Under the pieces are notes generated by a model that was not told the origin of the DNA, ran no database searches, and worked only from the letters and a program-made list of their open reading frames with translations. A stretch of DNA of 64,000 nucleotides from contig NZ_VTLB01000006.1 in the NCBI RefSeq assembly GCF_020514235.1, positions 62,001 to 126,000 of the forward strand, read 5' to 3'. The position numbers were made by a program, and so were the translations under genes. The DNA comes from Synechococcus sp. MU1617. Lineage in GTDB: Bacteria > Cyanobacteriota > Cyanobacteriia > PCC-6307 > Cyanobiaceae. How positions within the stretch are numbered: position 1 is the first letter of the stretch; each line of letters begins with the position of its first letter. Positions 1-10,065 of the stretch are shown here, one piece after another.

Positions 1-276
1 CGCCATGAGTCTTGGCAGCTTGTGGCCACCCGAGAAAACCGTCGTTGCGTTCATCAGATGGCCCTGCTGCTGCGCTTGGCCGCGGCCCTGGATCGCAGGC
101 CTGAACCGGTGATTTCAGCACTCCGCATTCATGCGGTGAAAGGAACTCTTGAGCTGGAAATCGTCCCTGAGCGGGTCAACCAGAACGTCAGCCTTGAGCA
201 ATGGAGCTTGGAGAGCTGCGCTGAGGTGGTGAAGGAGGCTGTCGGGGTGGATCTGCGCGTCAGCGTTCAGGGTTGA
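1..276 (+). CDS. ppx: Exopolyphosphatase / Ppx-GppA family, C-terminal fragment
   Basis: The reading frame is open from the first base, so the gene is cut by the window edge and only about 91 C-terminal residues are present. The segment HQMALLLRLAAALDRR followed by a short beta-rich tail resembles the C-terminal helical (HD-like) domain of Ppx/GppA phosphatases, which release phosphate from polyphosphate or act on pppGpp. The catalytic N-terminal domain lies outside the window. The stop overlaps the end of the convergent RodZ-like gene by 17 bp. The family call rests on the tail alone and is moderate. Confidence 0.6.
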   Translation, partial: RHESWQLVATRENRRCVHQMALLLRLAAALDRRPEPVISALRIHAVKGTLELEIVPERVNQNVSLEQWSLESCAEVVKEAVGVDLRVSVQG

Positions 277-1039
277 GAGGGATCCAGCGGATGTCGTTCA
301 CGGCGCCAAGGGTTCGTGTCTCTGCGTCGGGGTAACTCAGCTGGACCAGATCAGGCCGGCCGGCGTAGATCTCCACCAGATCGGGATTTTCAATCCTGCG
401 CTCACCATTCAGGAGCCCTTCGAATTCCACAATTCCCTCACGCCGCAAGGCGATCCAGCTGGGTTCGCTGCTGCTGATCGTGAGTCCCAGCTCTGCGGTG
501 GGTGGAGCTGGAACGATGAGAGCATCGAGCTCCTCTACAACCTCGGCCACCTCGAGGTCTGCCTCGCTTGGTTCAAGGGTTTGATTGGTAGGCCTCAACC
601 CTTGGGCGAAGCGCGTCAACTCGGAGGAGTTGCTCCACACAACAAAGCCAAGCCCAGCAAGCCCGGCTAGGGCCAAAAGGGGAAGCGGATGAACTGTTCT
701 TTGTTTCTGAGGGGTGATGCCCCGCGTTGTTGCCCCGGGAGTCGCCCGTTTGGGCTGGTTGGTGGTGAGGGGACCGAGGGTCTGAACCATGGCGTCAGCA
801 TCCAAACCCAGATGGGAGCTGAGCCGGCGCACCATGGCCTTGATGAACACGGGTTCAGGAAGTTCGGCTTGATCGCCGCGTTCCAGTGCTGCGAGTTGCT
901 CCTCGCCCATGTGCATCTGGCCGGCAAGCTGGTTCTGGGTCAGGCCCGCTGCAGCCCGTGCCTCGGCCAACTGTCGCCCTGCCTCTACAAGGCCCGTGGC
1001 TTTGCCTTGGTCGTCCGCAAGACTCCGCTCGTTCATCAA
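260..1039 (-). CDS. RodZ-like helix-turn-helix membrane protein
   Basis: The 259-residue protein has an N-terminal Cro/RodZ-type helix-turn-helix (about residues 18-85, with GLTQNQLAGQMHMGEEQLAALE), a polar linker, one membrane segment near 118-135 (PLLALAGLAGLGFVVW) and a C-terminal beta-rich domain resembling DUF4115. This order (cytoplasmic HTH, one TM, outside domain) is that of RodZ, which links MreB to the envelope and helps cell shape. Marine picocyanobacteria may use it differently. A second Met at residue 2 makes the exact start uncertain by one codon. It is convergent with ppx. Confidence 0.7.
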   Translation of the reverse strand: MMNERSLADDQGKATGLVEAGRQLAEARAAAGLTQNQLAGQMHMGEEQLAALERGDQAELPEPVFIKAMVRRLSSHLGLDADAMVQTLGPLTTNQPKRATPGATTRGITPQKQRTVHPLPLLALAGLAGLGFVVWSNSSELTRFAQGLRPTNQTLEPSEADLEVAEVVEELDALIVPAPPTAELGLTISSSEPSWIALRREGIVEFEGLLNGERRIENPDLVEIYAGRPDLVQLSYPDAETRTLGAVNDIRWIPLNPER

Positions 1040-1136
1040 TGAGTAAGTCGACCTAGCTCAGGGCTGAACCTAGGCCCATTCCACAGTGCAGTCAGCCCTT
1101 GATGAACGCCGAAGGATTAAGTGCCACCAAAAAATA

Positions 1137-1208
<72 letters not shown>

Positions 1209-1233
1209 GCACAAATCGATCCTAAACCACTGC

Positions 1234-1995
1234 CTATTGGGCTTTCGGACGGAACAGGTGGTCGTGGTCAGGCGAGTAAAGGCGTGAGCGTTGAGGACCA
1301 CCGGCGAGGGCCGGACTGACTACGTAGAGCGTTGTTCGAATCAGATTCCGTTCCCGACTGACCGCAGCCATCTCCCTGAGAGGAACCACTGTGAGCATCT
1401 GATCGGGCCAGCTCACCCGATGTCCTATGGCTACTGGCGTGTCGGCGGGATAGTGCTCCAGAAGGGTGGTTTGCACCTCTTCAACGTGTCGTGCACTCAA
1501 ATAGATGCAAAGGCTGGCGCGCAGGGCGGCCAGCCGATCCAGCTGTTCCCGTTCCGGCACGCCGGTGCGACCTCCAGCGCGACTGAGAACAATGGTCTGC
1601 ACCACGCCTGGAAGGGTGAGTTCGCTGGCCAGTCCGGCGGCTGCCGCTTGGTAAGCGCTGATCCCGGGGATTACTTCCACGGGGATTTTGGCGTCGTTTA
1701 AGGCGCAGATCTGTTCGTTGATAGCGCTGTAGAGCGCAGTGTCTCCGTCGTGGAGTCGCACCACCCGTTTGCCCTGGCGGTGTCGATCGATCAGCAACGG
1801 GATCAGGTCTTCGAGCGTGGTCGTGCTGGTGCGGATCCGTTCGCAATCAGCCGGAGCCAGATCTGCGATGGCTGGACAGACCAGGGAATCCGTCCAGATC
1901 AGCACATCGGCCTGTTTAAGACGTTCAGCTGCGCGAAGGGTGAGCAGGTCTGGGGCACCCGGGCCTGCGCCGACGAAACTGACAACTTGACTCAA
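1234..1995 (-). CDS. cobM: Precorrin-4 C11-methyltransferase
   Basis: This is a 253-residue SAM-dependent tetrapyrrole methylase of the CobM/CbiF type, methylating precorrin-4 at C-11 in cobalamin synthesis. The N-terminal [18 protein letters not shown] is the glycine-rich P1 loop. [17 protein letters not shown] and [25 protein letters not shown] are typical of this subgroup. The start ATG overlaps the lgt stop by 4 bp, so the two are probably co-transcribed. A second corrin gene, cobK, lies near 53 kb. Marine Synechococcus make a cobamide, which fits. Confidence 0.92.
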   Translation of the reverse strand: MSQVVSFVGAGPGAPDLLTLRAAERLKQADVLIWTDSLVCPAIADLAPADCERIRTSTTTLEDLIPLLIDRHRQGKRVVRLHDGDTALYSAINEQICALNDAKIPVEVIPGISAYQAAAAGLASELTLPGVVQTIVLSRAGGRTGVPEREQLDRLAALRASLCIYLSARHVEEVQTTLLEHYPADTPVAIGHRVSWPDQMLTVVPLREMAAVSRERNLIRTTLYVVSPALAGGPQRSRLYSPDHDHLFRPKAQ

Positions 1996-2870
1996 CTGCG
2001 TTGGCCTGATGGATCAGGCAAGGGTCGCTTTCGTCCGTATAGCCACCAAAGCCCGATCATGCCCAGCGCGACCAAGGTGCAACTCATCAATTGGGCGATG
2101 CGGATTCCCCCTTCGCAAGCCGGTGGAAGCGAACCGATGCAGAGAGGATCAATGCGCAGACCTTCGATCCAGACACGGCCGAGGCTGTACCCCACCAGAT
2201 ACACGCAACTCATGACGCCCGATGGGAGCTTCCCAGGAGCTTTCAGCCCGCGGCGAAAGAGCAGCAGCAGAACTGCGAAGAGCAGCAGGTTCCAAATGGA
2301 TTCATACAGAAACGTCGGGTGGAAAAACTCCGACGTGCTGTAAATCACCGGCCGGCTCTGCGCCGGGATGAACAGCTTCCACGGCAGATCAGTCGGAACC
2401 CCAAAGGCCTCTGAATTGAAGAAATTCCCCCATCGACCGATGGCCTGTCCCAAGGCCACGGAAGGAACCAGAACGTCCAGAACATCCCAGAAGGGTTGCC
2501 GACGCCAGCGGCAGAACAGGATCAGGGTGATTGTTCCCGCCAGCAAAGCACCGTGGATAGCGATCCCTCCTTCCCAGATGGCCAGGGCCTTGAGCGGGTT
2601 TGAGGCGTAGTTGTGCCACTCGAAGGCCACGTAGTAGATCCGTGCTCCGATGACGGCAAACAGCACCAGCAAGGGCAGCAGATCGCTGATCAGGCCGTTC
2701 TCCAGCTGTCGAAGCTTGGCCAGGCGGCTGGAGAGGTTCAGTCCAATCAAGACGGCTGTTGCAATCAGCAGCCCGTACCAACGCAGGGGAAGGAACCAGC
2801 TTTCGGTAAGAGGCAAAAATTCCCCTGGCGACTGGAAGGTCGCCAGGGGAAACAGGGCTTCAACAGCCAT
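1992..2870 (-). CDS. lgt: Prolipoprotein diacylglyceryl transferase
   Basis: This 292-residue polytopic membrane enzyme moves diacylglycerol from phosphatidylglycerol to the lipobox cysteine of prolipoproteins, the first step of lipoprotein maturation. Several hydrophobic segments are visible, together with the Lgt signature [17 protein letters not shown] and [12 protein letters not shown], whose Arg and Asn are conserved. A likely client in this window is Psb27, which has a lipobox. It overlaps cobM by 4 bp, and petA ends 6 bp upstream on the same strand. Confidence 0.93.
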   Translation of the reverse strand: MAVEALFPLATFQSPGEFLPLTESWFLPLRWYGLLIATAVLIGLNLSSRLAKLRQLENGLISDLLPLLVLFAVIGARIYYVAFEWHNYASNPLKALAIWEGGIAIHGALLAGTITLILFCRWRRQPFWDVLDVLVPSVALGQAIGRWGNFFNSEAFGVPTDLPWKLFIPAQSRPVIYSTSEFFHPTFLYESIWNLLLFAVLLLLFRRGLKAPGKLPSGVMSCVYLVGYSLGRVWIEGLRIDPLCIGSLPPACEGGIRIAQLMSCTLVALGMIGLWWLYGRKRPLPDPSGQRS

Positions 2871-2875
2871 AGCGA

Positions 2876-3808
2876 TCAGACGCCCTCAGCTGCCTGAACT
2901 TTTTCGATCTGCCTCTTCTTCAACACCAACATGATCTGAGCCAGAGCCACGGCAGCGAAGAAGGCGAGCAAGCCATAGATCCGAACGGGGTTCTGCAGAA
3001 CAATTTCCGCGTCCACCTGGCCGAAGCCACCCACGTTGGGGTCGTTGGTCAGGGCAGCACCGGCTTCGATGCTGTCACCAACACTGACCAGCACTTCAGG
3101 ACCAACTGGGATGGTCTCAGTCACGCTGTTGCCGTCAGCAGCTTTGATGCTGACCACGCTGGCGCCGTTGTCACCGGGCTCGATGGAGGCAATGGTTCCG
3201 CTGGTCGGAGCCGTGTAGACGGTGTTGTTGCTCTTCTCACCGGTGGGATACACCTGGCCACGGCCGCGATTGCCACCCACGTGGATCTGGTACTTGCCGA
3301 AGTGGATGTTGCTGTCGGTGGCGGGATCAGGGGACAGAACAGGGAAGACGATCTCTTGGTGTTCGTCACCAGGAATCGGTCCCACCAGCAGGATGTTCGG
3401 CTGGTCGTCGCTGTACTGGGTGAAGTAGACGCCTTCCGTCTCTTCCTTGATCTCCTCGGTCCAGCGGTCCTGAGGAGCCAGGGTGAAGCCATCGGGAAGC
3501 ATCACGACAGCGCCCACCTGCATACCCACGTCGCTGCCGTCAGCTCCGATCTCCTGAAGACCCTTCTCGTAGGGAACCTTGACGCTGGCGGTGAAGACGC
3601 TGTCGGGGAGCACCGATTGGGGAACTTCAGCCTGGGTCAGCTTTTTGGCCAGGTGGCAGTTCGCACAAACAATCTTGCCTGTGGCTTCCCGGGGGCTGTC
3701 GTAGTTCTGTTGAGCCCAGAAGGGGTAGGCCCAGCTGGCAGCCGGGGCAATCAGCAGAGCCAGTCCAATGACTAGCGATCCAAGGAGGAGGGAGAGGTGA
3801 CGACGCAT
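2876..3808 (-). CDS. petA: Cytochrome f, cytochrome b6f complex
   Basis: This is the apocytochrome f precursor of about 310 residues. A signal peptide (residues 1-27, ending ASWA) precedes the mature start YPFWAQQNY, whose Tyr amino group is the axial haem ligand in this family. The haem site is CANCH (C48, C51, H52). One C-terminal TM anchor ([18 protein letters not shown]) is followed by a basic tail. The frame stays open 16 codons further upstream, but the signal peptide starts at [10 protein letters not shown], so I place the start there. It lies 38 bp after petC, the usual cyanobacterial petC-petA operon. Confidence 0.96.
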   Translation of the reverse strand: MRRHLSLLLGSLVIGLALLIAPAASWAYPFWAQQNYDSPREATGKIVCANCHLAKKLTQAEVPQSVLPDSVFTASVKVPYEKGLQEIGADGSDVGMQVGAVVMLPDGFTLAPQDRWTEEIKEETEGVYFTQYSDDQPNILLVGPIPGDEHQEIVFPVLSPDPATDSNIHFGKYQIHVGGNRGRGQVYPTGEKSNNTVYTAPTSGTIASIEPGDNGASVVSIKAADGNSVTETIPVGPEVLVSVGDSIEAGAALTNDPNVGGFGQVDAEIVLQNPVRIYGLLAFFAAVALAQIMLVLKKRQIEKVQAAEGV

Positions 3809-3846
3809 GGGACGGTGAGGGAATTCAGGCGTAGGGAAGGGAAAGA

Positions 3847-4383
3847 TCAGGCCCACCAGGGCTTATCACCAGTTCTGAAGTCGGTCTCGGTCCACTGGCT
3901 CATGAACACGTTGTCGTTCTCCACGCTGACGTTGGCCAGGGCCAGGGAGAGAGGGGCAGGTCCACGGACCACCTTGCCGGTGGCGTCGTACTGACTGCCA
4001 TGGCAAGGGCACATGAACTTGTTGGCACCGCTGTTCCAGGGAACGACGCAACCGAGGTGGGTGCAGATGGCGTTGATGCCGTAGCTGCCAATGGCGTCTT
4101 CGCCTTCAACGATCAGATAGGTGGGATCACCCTTGAGGCCCTGCACCAGGCTGCGATCGCCCTCGGGGTGGCTGGAGAGCCAACCGCTGGCTGTGATCGG
4201 GTTGCCCAGCTCATCCTTGGCACTAGTGCCACCGCCGCTGCCGGCTGCCTTGGGGGGGATGAAGTAATTCGCCACCGGGTAGAGGGCTCCAAGGGCCACA
4301 CCAGTGACGGAGCCGAACGTCAGCAGATTCATGAACTGCCGACGACCCATTCCGGGCACATCGCTCGAGGAGAGTTGTGTCAT
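3847..4383 (-). CDS. petC: Rieske iron-sulfur protein, cytochrome b6f complex
   Basis: This 178-residue [2Fe-2S] subunit of cytochrome b6f takes electrons from plastoquinol and passes them to cytochrome f. An N-terminal membrane anchor (about 18-42) with a twin-Arg-containing GRRQFMNLL leads into a Gly-rich hinge. Cluster boxes CTHLGC (C107, H109, C112) and CPCHGS (C125, C127, H128) are intact. The RRQFM motif fits Tat-dependent insertion, and tatC lies 445 bp away. It is first in the petC-petA pair. Confidence 0.96.
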   Translation of the reverse strand: MTQLSSSDVPGMGRRQFMNLLTFGSVTGVALGALYPVANYFIPPKAAGSGGGTSAKDELGNPITASGWLSSHPEGDRSLVQGLKGDPTYLIVEGEDAIGSYGINAICTHLGCVVPWNSGANKFMCPCHGSQYDATGKVVRGPAPLSLALANVSVENDNVFMSQWTETDFRTGDKPWWA

Positions 4384-4487
4384 GGCGGACGTTCATCCAG
4401 CTCGGATTGGCGACCATTATGGATGCTTAAGTGCCTGTCAAGCTTTGCAACGACAGGCGTCTTCCTGCTCCTGCCGCTACTGCTTCT

Positions 4488-4847
4488 GTGCTTGAAATCG
4501 CCAACGCCGTGCCCGAGCCGCCGCTCAGCGTCGACGAGGTGATTGCCTGTCTACGCCAGCGCTGGCGGGCGACTTACGACCTTCAGCTGGTGGTGCGACG
4601 CCGTCGTTTGTACCTCCAGGTGATGTGGGCCTATCTCGAGCAACAGTCGTTTCCGATGGACCTTGAGGCCTATCGGCAGCATCTCGGTGAGGTGCTGGAT
4701 GTTGTGAATCGTCTTGGTTTGGCGGGTGAGGTGCGCCAATGGCTTGGTTCCACCCGTGACAAACCGCGTCTGGGCAAGGCGTTGAGTCTTCCGCTGGAGG
4801 CGACGGGGCCGGAGGCGGAAACGCTGATCAAGGAGTTTCTGGTCTGA
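4488..4847 (+). CDS. DUF3067 family conserved protein
   Basis: This small basic protein of about 119 residues contains PPLSVDEVIACLRQRW, RRRLYLQVMWAYLEQQSF and an SFPMDLEAYRQHLGEV stretch, typical of the DUF3067 proteins of cyanobacteria and plastids. The function is unknown to me. The frame is open from GTG 4431. I chose GTG 4488 because the residues before it do not look conserved, and GTG 4509 is also possible. It is transcribed away from petC and its 3' end overlaps tatC by 20 bp tail-to-tail. Confidence 0.75.
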   Translation: MLEIANAVPEPPLSVDEVIACLRQRWRATYDLQLVVRRRRLYLQVMWAYLEQQSFPMDLEAYRQHLGEVLDVVNRLGLAGEVRQWLGSTRDKPRLGKALSLPLEATGPEAETLIKEFLV

Positions 4848-5631
4848 ACGATTCGGTCAGAGCCACCAGGCCTACGCCAATTAAAAACAGTGCCGTGATG
4901 GCTCCAGCCAGCAGCAGCATCGTGATCGGATCGGTGGATGGCGTCAGCACGGCTCCAGCCAGGGCTGAACCCAGCACAACCCAGCGCCAGGCTCCCAGCA
5001 TCGGCCTCCAGCGCACAAGCCCCAGAGCCCCGAGGAGCAGCTGCAGGACGGGGAGCTGGAACGCCAGCCCGGTGGCCAGCATCAGCAGCAGAACAAAATC
5101 CAGATAGCGCTCGATCGACCAAAGCGGCTCCACCACATCGGCGCCGTAGCTCACCAGAAAACGCAGGGCGGCTGGCACTAGGGCCCACCAGGCAAAGGCC
5201 AGGCCCACCATGAACAGGACCGCGGAGCCGGCGACGGCAGGGGCAATCAGGCGTCGTTCGCGGATCGTCAGGCCCGGCAGCACGAAGGCCAGGATCTGAA
5301 ACAGCACATAGGGCAGGGCCAGGGTGAGTCCGGCGTAGCCGGCAACCTTCAGCGAGACGAATAAAAACTCGCCCGGCGCAAGTTGAAGGAAATGAATGCC
5401 ACTGGCTGGCGCTTCCAGCAGGCGCACCAGCGGTTTGACTCCCAGCAGACAGGTCAGCGCTGCAATGACAACGGCCAGCAAGCTGCGCAGAACCCGTTGG
5501 CGCAATTCCTCAAGGTGATCCACCAGAGGCATCTCCACCTCATTGGGTAAATCGGCATCGCCAGGTGCCCGCCCAATGCGAATGGGTGGTGGTGGTTGCA
5601 GAGCTGGGGGACCTTCGGGGCGCTCAGACAC
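4828..5631 (-). CDS. tatC: Twin-arginine translocase subunit TatC
   Basis: TatC is the membrane receptor of the Tat pathway that exports folded proteins with an RR signal. The 267-residue protein has about six TM segments and the family hallmarks VDHLEELRQRVLRS near the N terminus, LAPGEFLFVSLKVAGYAGL and FQLPVLQLLL. Putative clients in this window are PetC and the phosphoesterase near 34 kb, both with twin-Arg N termini. It overlaps the DUF3067 gene tail-to-tail and is followed upstream by rqcH on the same strand. Confidence 0.94.
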   Translation of the reverse strand: MSERPEGPPALQPPPPIRIGRAPGDADLPNEVEMPLVDHLEELRQRVLRSLLAVVIAALTCLLGVKPLVRLLEAPASGIHFLQLAPGEFLFVSLKVAGYAGLTLALPYVLFQILAFVLPGLTIRERRLIAPAVAGSAVLFMVGLAFAWWALVPAALRFLVSYGADVVEPLWSIERYLDFVLLLMLATGLAFQLPVLQLLLGALGLVRWRPMLGAWRWVVLGSALAGAVLTPSTDPITMLLLAGAITALFLIGVGLVALTESFRPETP

Positions 5632-5657
5632 GGACGCGGGTCGGGCGGCGCAACAGG

Positions 5658-7337
5658 TCAGCCCGAGTGTGGATTCAGGCTAGGGGCAAGCAGCCGCTCT
5701 TCCGCGCCCTGGGGATCCCCCCAGCGGATCTCAGCTTGTCCATGGCGCACGGTGCCCGGTCCGGCACCGGGAATTCGCTGCAGCTGATCGGTGGGCACCA
5801 TCACCACTGCCACCCGCGTGTTGCCCCGAGCGCGACTGAAATAGGCCGCCAGGTCTGTTGCCATTGCCAGGTCGGATTCCTCGGCCAGCCCATTGGAGCT
5901 CTTCAACACCACATGACTCCCTGGGCATTCCTGGGCGTGAAACCAGAGGTCACCACTGCGGGCCTGGCGCAGCGAGATCCAGTCGTTCTGGCGGTGGTTC
6001 CGCCCCACCTGAACCTTGAGACCTCCCGGAGTGTTCAGTTCCAGCGGATTGGGCTGGTCCCGTTGACGCTGCTGTCTTGTGTTGCGACGGCGTTCCTTTG
6101 GCTGCAGCAGCTCATCGAGTTCCTCCCGCAGATCATTGAGGGCGGAGAGGCGTGCTGGGCAGTCCTGCCAGGTTGCGCTCAGTTGATCCTCGATGAAGGT
6201 TTCGCTCTCGTTGATCAGCTCAAGACGTCGCTGATGGTGCTTCAGCCGCTGCTCGAGGATCGGGCGCGATCTCCGTAGTTTTTTGGCCCGGCGATAGAGC
6301 GACTGGGCTTCATCGACCTGGTCGCGGCTTGGGTTGCCAATGCAAAGGAGAGCATCCGCCTGGCGTTGAAGGGCCCCGTGCCCGTCGGTGGCCTTCAGGC
6401 GCTGACGTTGGTCCTCCTGGGCGGCCTGTTCTTTGCTGCGCCAACGCTCCAGGCGTTGACGCAGGTCATGGTTGACCCGTGCCAGGGCCCGTTGCTCTTG
6501 GCATTGCTGGTGCAGGGATCCCAGCGTGAGCGCCAGAGAGGGTTGTGGATGCACTTCAGTACGAGGAGATCCCCAGACCCGGTAACGACCGTCGTTCTCC
6601 ACCACGAGGGCGAACTGTTCGCTCTCGAGTTGGTCCAACCAGAGAGACCATCGCTCAAAGAGGTGGCTCCACTGGCTGGCATCCAGGCTGTCCACCGGGG
6701 TGTTCACATGGTCTCCGGCGAGCTGTCCAGCGAGGGCTGGGCTGATCCCCTGATAGGTCTGCTGAAAGGCCTTGCGCAGCGGGATCGGGACGAGAGAGAG
6801 CCGCTCCTTCCAGCGTTCAAAGCCCTCCGTTCGATCCGGTGCCAACCCCTGAAGCATCGGGGGTTGGCTGTAGGAATCACCGGTGGAGAGAGGGCGCACG
6901 CGGGACTGATGGTCCCGGACCTGGCGCCCCAGAGCAATGATGCGGCGCTGCTCATCGAGGAGCAGGAGGTTGCTGTGCCGTCCCATCAGCTCCAGCACGA
7001 GCACCCGCTGGATCGGTTCCCCAGGGCGTTGGGCAAACCGGAATTCCACCACCCGTTCAAAGCCGCTCTGGTGAAGCTCCACAAGAGCCAGCTGGCGGAG
7101 GCTGTGTTGCAACTGTTGCGCGAAGGTGCTGCCGCTGCCGCTGCGCGGGGGAGGGTTGACCTCCACCAGTCGAGGTGCTTCGGCTTGCCAACTCAGTTCC
7201 AGCCACACCATCCCCTTGAGGCTGCGGCATCCCAGTTGAATCGTTGCCGGGTCCGGTTGTTGTGCCTTTTCGAAACGGCTTGGCACCAGCTTTGGACGCA
7301 GATTCCAGAGCACCGCGCGAAGCGTGGTGAGATCCAT
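5658..7337 (-). CDS. rqcH: RqcH / NFACT family ribosome quality control protein
   Basis: This is a 559-residue NFACT protein, the bacterial Rqc2/NEMF relative that in Bacillus binds stalled 50S-peptidyl-tRNA and adds alanine tails. An NFACT-N domain starts at [17 protein letters not shown], a charged middle region (about 270-430) has coiled-coil character, and the NFACT-R domain carries [18 protein letters not shown] with GSHVVLKS. I place the start at the Met before DLTTL rather than 12 codons upstream. It is divergent from gmk with about 86 bp between starts. Confidence 0.88.
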   Translation of the reverse strand: MDLTTLRAVLWNLRPKLVPSRFEKAQQPDPATIQLGCRSLKGMVWLELSWQAEAPRLVEVNPPPRSGSGSTFAQQLQHSLRQLALVELHQSGFERVVEFRFAQRPGEPIQRVLVLELMGRHSNLLLLDEQRRIIALGRQVRDHQSRVRPLSTGDSYSQPPMLQGLAPDRTEGFERWKERLSLVPIPLRKAFQQTYQGISPALAGQLAGDHVNTPVDSLDASQWSHLFERWSLWLDQLESEQFALVVENDGRYRVWGSPRTEVHPQPSLALTLGSLHQQCQEQRALARVNHDLRQRLERWRSKEQAAQEDQRQRLKATDGHGALQRQADALLCIGNPSRDQVDEAQSLYRRAKKLRRSRPILEQRLKHHQRRLELINESETFIEDQLSATWQDCPARLSALNDLREELDELLQPKERRRNTRQQRQRDQPNPLELNTPGGLKVQVGRNHRQNDWISLRQARSGDLWFHAQECPGSHVVLKSSNGLAEESDLAMATDLAAYFSRARGNTRVAVVMVPTDQLQRIPGAGPGTVRHGQAEIRWGDPQGAEERLLAPSLNPHSG

Positions 7338-7423
7338 TGGCTGCAGGCTGGTGGAGGCGATCACCTGGAGCACCGGGCGGAGCGTTGGGGCTTCCTACTC
7401 TGCTGAGCCACGCAGACGCCGCG

Positions 7424-7981
7424 ATGTCCACCAGTGGAAAGCTCACCTTGATCACCGGTCCCAGTGGAGTCGGCAAGGGAACCCTGGTGAACCAGCTGCT
7501 GGAGCGCCATCCCCAGATTTGGCTGTCGGTGTCTGCCACCACCCGTTCTCCGCGCCAGGGGGAGCAGGACGGCATCAACTACTTCTTCCACAGCCGTGCG
7601 GGGTTTGAGGCCTTGGTGGAGCAGGGAGGTTTTCTGGAGTGGGCGGAATTCGCAGGGAATTGCTACGGCACTCCCCGCGGTCCTGCTGAGCAACAAATGG
7701 CGGCGGGGCGCCCTGTGCTTTTGGAGATTGAGTTGGAAGGTTCCCGCCAAGTGCGTCGCAGTTTCCCGGATGGGTTTCAGATTTTTCTGGCTCCCCCAAG
7801 CTTTGAGGAATTGGAGCGCCGGATCCGGGGGCGCGGTACCGATTCCGAGGACGCCATTCAGCGCCGCTTGACTCGCGCTCGTGAGGAACTCGAGGCTCAA
7901 CATGAATTCGATGCCGTCGTGATCAACGACGATCTCGAATCAGCGTTGAACCAGGTGGAGACGCTGATGGGGCTGGGATAA
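7424..7981 (+). CDS. gmk: Guanylate kinase
   Basis: Guanylate kinase (185 residues) phosphorylates GMP to GDP. The P-loop is [12 protein letters not shown]. The GMP-binding region has [19 protein letters not shown], and the lid contains [17 protein letters not shown]. The frame is open further upstream to 7337, but that stretch overlaps the divergent rqcH start and is not family-like, so ATG 7424 is preferred. It is convergent with psaJ. Confidence 0.95.
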   Translation: MSTSGKLTLITGPSGVGKGTLVNQLLERHPQIWLSVSATTRSPRQGEQDGINYFFHSRAGFEALVEQGGFLEWAEFAGNCYGTPRGPAEQQMAAGRPVLLEIELEGSRQVRRSFPDGFQIFLAPPSFEELERRIRGRGTDSEDAIQRRLTRAREELEAQHEFDAVVINDDLESALNQVETLMGLG

Positions 7982-8019
7982 CGCGAAGCTGCTGATCTTG
8001 GCAACGCGGTGCAGGCACA

Positions 8020-8043
8020 AAAAAAGGGAACCCGAAGGTTCCC
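8020..8043 (-). terminator. Rho-independent terminator of psaF-psaJ
   Basis: A perfect 7-bp GC-containing hairpin (GGGAACC, loop CGAA, GGTTCCC) is followed on the minus strand by a run of seven T. It lies 27 bp after the psaJ stop. It could also stop gmk transcripts, but the plus-strand side lacks a good T-tract. Confidence 0.85.
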
Positions 8044-8069
8044 TTATCTGATATTGATCAACCCGTGGT

Positions 8070-8186
8070 TCACATCGGGTGGAAGAGAAGATCGGGGAAG
8101 AAGCGGTTCCACTCGATCAGAATGCCGGCGGTGGCGGTGAACCAGATGGCTGCAACTACTGGAGCTGCGGTCAGAAACTTGTTCAT
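8070..8186 (-). CDS. psaJ: Photosystem I subunit IX (PsaJ)
   Basis: This 38-residue single-TM protein begins [20 protein letters not shown] and ends LLFHPM. The size, the N-terminal FLTAAPV and the ...[15 protein letters not shown] segment match PsaJ, a photosystem I subunit contacting PsaF. It lies 32 bp downstream of psaF, the usual cyanobacterial psaFJ operon, and a strong terminator follows. Confidence 0.95.
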   Translation of the reverse strand: MNKFLTAAPVVAAIWFTATAGILIEWNRFFPDLLFHPM

Positions 8187-8218
8187 TGTTGAGGGAGCAA
8201 TGGTTGAAGTCGTATGAA

Positions 8219-8695
8219 TCAGCGCGGTGAAACAGTCACCTTGCTGTCGTCTTCGAGCAACTTGCCGCTGGTGAATTCACCGAATGCAGCGAGGGGCCAG
8301 GTGGCGGCAGCCAGAAGGCTCTTGAAGGCAATGCTGCGATCGATGAAAATTTCGTACTGGGCAGCATTCTTGCCGCGGGTTGCTTTCAGGTACTCACGAC
8401 CGGCCCAGCCGATGCAACCGGTGATGTACAGAAACATGATCCCGGGATAGACAAAATCACCGGCATGACTCCAGCGGCCGTCCACGATCAGGTGGGGAAG
8501 GCCATCCTCACCACAAGAGGCCTGGCTGTACATCTCGAAGCGGGCTTTGGCCTGAGGCGTTGTAGCGGCAGCGGCACGCTGCTGGAAACGGGCGCTTTCA
8601 GAGCAGGGTGTGAGGCCAGCCACATCCGCCTTGGCGACGGGGGCGAAGCCGAACACCAGGAGTGCTGAAAGCACGACGGCGAAGAGACGACGCAT
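8219..8695 (-). CDS. psaF: Photosystem I subunit III (PsaF)
   Basis: The PsaF precursor (158 residues) has a signal peptide ([17 protein letters not shown]...AKA), then [18 protein letters not shown], and a C-terminal hydrophobic segment ([21 protein letters not shown]), as in PsaF. It sits at the lumenal side of photosystem I, near the plastocyanin/cytochrome c6 site. The start is the ATG of MRRLF, preceded by an AGAGGA ribosome-binding site; the frame stays open upstream but there it overlaps tsaD. It is divergent from tsaD. Confidence 0.96.
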   Translation of the reverse strand: MRRLFAVVLSALLVFGFAPVAKADVAGLTPCSESARFQQRAAAATTPQAKARFEMYSQASCGEDGLPHLIVDGRWSHAGDFVYPGIMFLYITGCIGWAGREYLKATRGKNAAQYEIFIDRSIAFKSLLAAATWPLAAFGEFTSGKLLEDDSKVTVSPR

Positions 8696-8772
8696 CGGAA
8701 CGATTCCTCTGAACGGTGCCCCGAAAGGGCAAGATGTCACAAGCAGGAGAGTAGGAGAGGCGCATCGCTCCG

Positions 8773-9846
8773 ATGCATGCAGTGCTTGCCCTCGAAACAA
8801 GTTGTGACGAGTCTGCGGCTGCGGTCCTACTCCGTCACGCTGATGGACGAATCGACGTTCTGGCGTCGCGGATTGCGTCCCAGGTCGAGGAGCATGCCCG
8901 TTGGGGTGGTGTTGTGCCTGAAATCGCCTCGCGTCGTCACGTCGAGGCCCTGCCTGGGCTGGTGGAGGCCGTTGTCAATGAGGCGGGTGTCGCTTTAGGG
9001 CAGCTGGATGCCATAGCGGCAACGATCACTCCAGGCCTGGCTGGGGCTCTGATGGTGGCCTCGGTGACCGGCCGCACCCTTGCCGCGCTGCATCAGCGCC
9101 CCTTCCTCGGCATCCATCATCTGGAAGGCCATCTGGCCTCGGTGATGCTTGGAGATGCTCCACCGCAAGCGCCTTATTTGGTGCTGCTGGTGAGTGGGGG
9201 CCACACTGAGCTGATCCTGGTGGCTGACGACGGGGCGATGACGCGTCTAGGCCGAAGCCATGACGATGCCGCTGGAGAAGCTTTCGACAAGGTGGCGCGC
9301 CTGCTCGGTCTGGGATACCCCGGAGGCCCTGCCATCCAGGCTGTTGCCGAAACGGGTGAGGCAACGCGCTTCCGCCTGCCCAAGGGGCGGATTTCATTGC
9401 CGGGCGGTGGGTTTCACCCCTACGACTTTTCCTTCAGTGGTCTGAAGACAGCCATGCTCCGCACCGTGGAAACACTGCGGCAGACCAGCGATCCGCTGCC
9501 TCTTGCCGATCTGGCCGCCAGTTTCGAACAGGTAGTGGCTGATGTTCTGGTGGAACGCAGCCTCCGCTGTGCTGAAGACCATGGTGTTCAGCAACTGGTG
9601 ATGGTCGGCGGTGTCGCTGCGAACCGTCGTTTGCGCCAATGCATGCTCGAACAGGGGAAAAAGCGGGGCATAGCAGTCTCCATCGCTCCTCTGGCCTTCT
9701 GCACCGACAACGCTGCAATGATCGGAGCTGCGGCCTTGATGCGTCTGGGCCAGAACACGGCTTCCACCTCTCTTGAATCGGGAGTTGCGGCCCGCTGGCC
9801 CTTGGATCAAGCCAATGCTCTTTACACATCAGACCCACCCTTTTAA
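8773..9846 (+). CDS. tsaD: tRNA N6-adenosine threonylcarbamoyltransferase
   Basis: TsaD (Kae1/Gcp, 357 residues) transfers threonylcarbamoyl to A37 of ANN-decoding tRNAs. It opens with [15 protein letters not shown] (ASKHA ATPase phosphate-1 motif), carries the metal-binding HHLEGH and the [10 protein letters not shown] loop, and has [10 protein letters not shown] near the C terminus. The length is normal. A GGAGAG ribosome-binding site precedes the ATG. It is divergent from psaF. A weak hairpin, AAGCC-TTTTA-GGCTT (9849-9863), just after the stop could attenuate read-through into the hli gene. Confidence 0.96.
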   Translation: MHAVLALETSCDESAAAVLLRHADGRIDVLASRIASQVEEHARWGGVVPEIASRRHVEALPGLVEAVVNEAGVALGQLDAIAATITPGLAGALMVASVTGRTLAALHQRPFLGIHHLEGHLASVMLGDAPPQAPYLVLLVSGGHTELILVADDGAMTRLGRSHDDAAGEAFDKVARLLGLGYPGGPAIQAVAETGEATRFRLPKGRISLPGGGFHPYDFSFSGLKTAMLRTVETLRQTSDPLPLADLAASFEQVVADVLVERSLRCAEDHGVQQLVMVGGVAANRRLRQCMLEQGKKRGIAVSIAPLAFCTDNAAMIGAAALMRLGQNTASTSLESGVAARWPLDQANALYTSDPPF

Positions 9847-9888
9847 AGAAGCCTTTTAGGCTTAAACGCACCCTTCGGTCTCTGCGTC

Positions 9889-10065
9889 GTGGATCAACCG
9901 GAAACCAGATCAGATGCTCCGGAGCCCGTGGAGGCAGAAGAGCTGAACGCCTGGAAGCGTGGGTTTACTCCGCAAGCCGAAATCTGGAACGGCCGTCTGG
10001 CGATGATCGGCCTGTCCGCAGGGATCGCAGTAGTCCTTTTGGTGCGTGTGTTCAGCGGTGGCTGA
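9889..10065 (+). CDS. hli: High-light-inducible protein (Hli/Scp), short form
   Basis: This 58-residue ORF starts at GTG. The core ...PQAEIWNGRLAMIGLSAGIA is the chlorophyll-binding LHC helix motif (E-x-x-N-G-R-x-A-M-x-G) of the Hli/Scp/ELIP family, which binds chlorophyll and carotenoid and protects photosystems under excess light. The single TM ends in VVLLVRVFSGG. The acidic N-terminal 20 residues are not recognised. No ATG is available in frame and I see no clear ribosome-binding site, so the start is less sure than the gene. The stop directly abuts the pilT stop on the other strand. Confidence 0.88.
   Translation: MDQPETRSDAPEPVEAEELNAWKRGFTPQAEIWNGRLAMIGLSAGIAVVLLVRVFSGG

Noticed and set aside
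4148-4157. GCGATCGC (HIP1) octamers, also near 37020, 43553 and 44044
   Set aside because: Only a few copies were noticed by eye, not the strong enrichment seen in other cyanobacteria; no feature is claimed.
6366-7406. Long plus-strand ORF (346 residues) opposite rqcH
   Set aside because: It is the antisense shadow of a well-supported NFACT gene; its product is low in recognisable motifs and reflects G+C-rich codon use.
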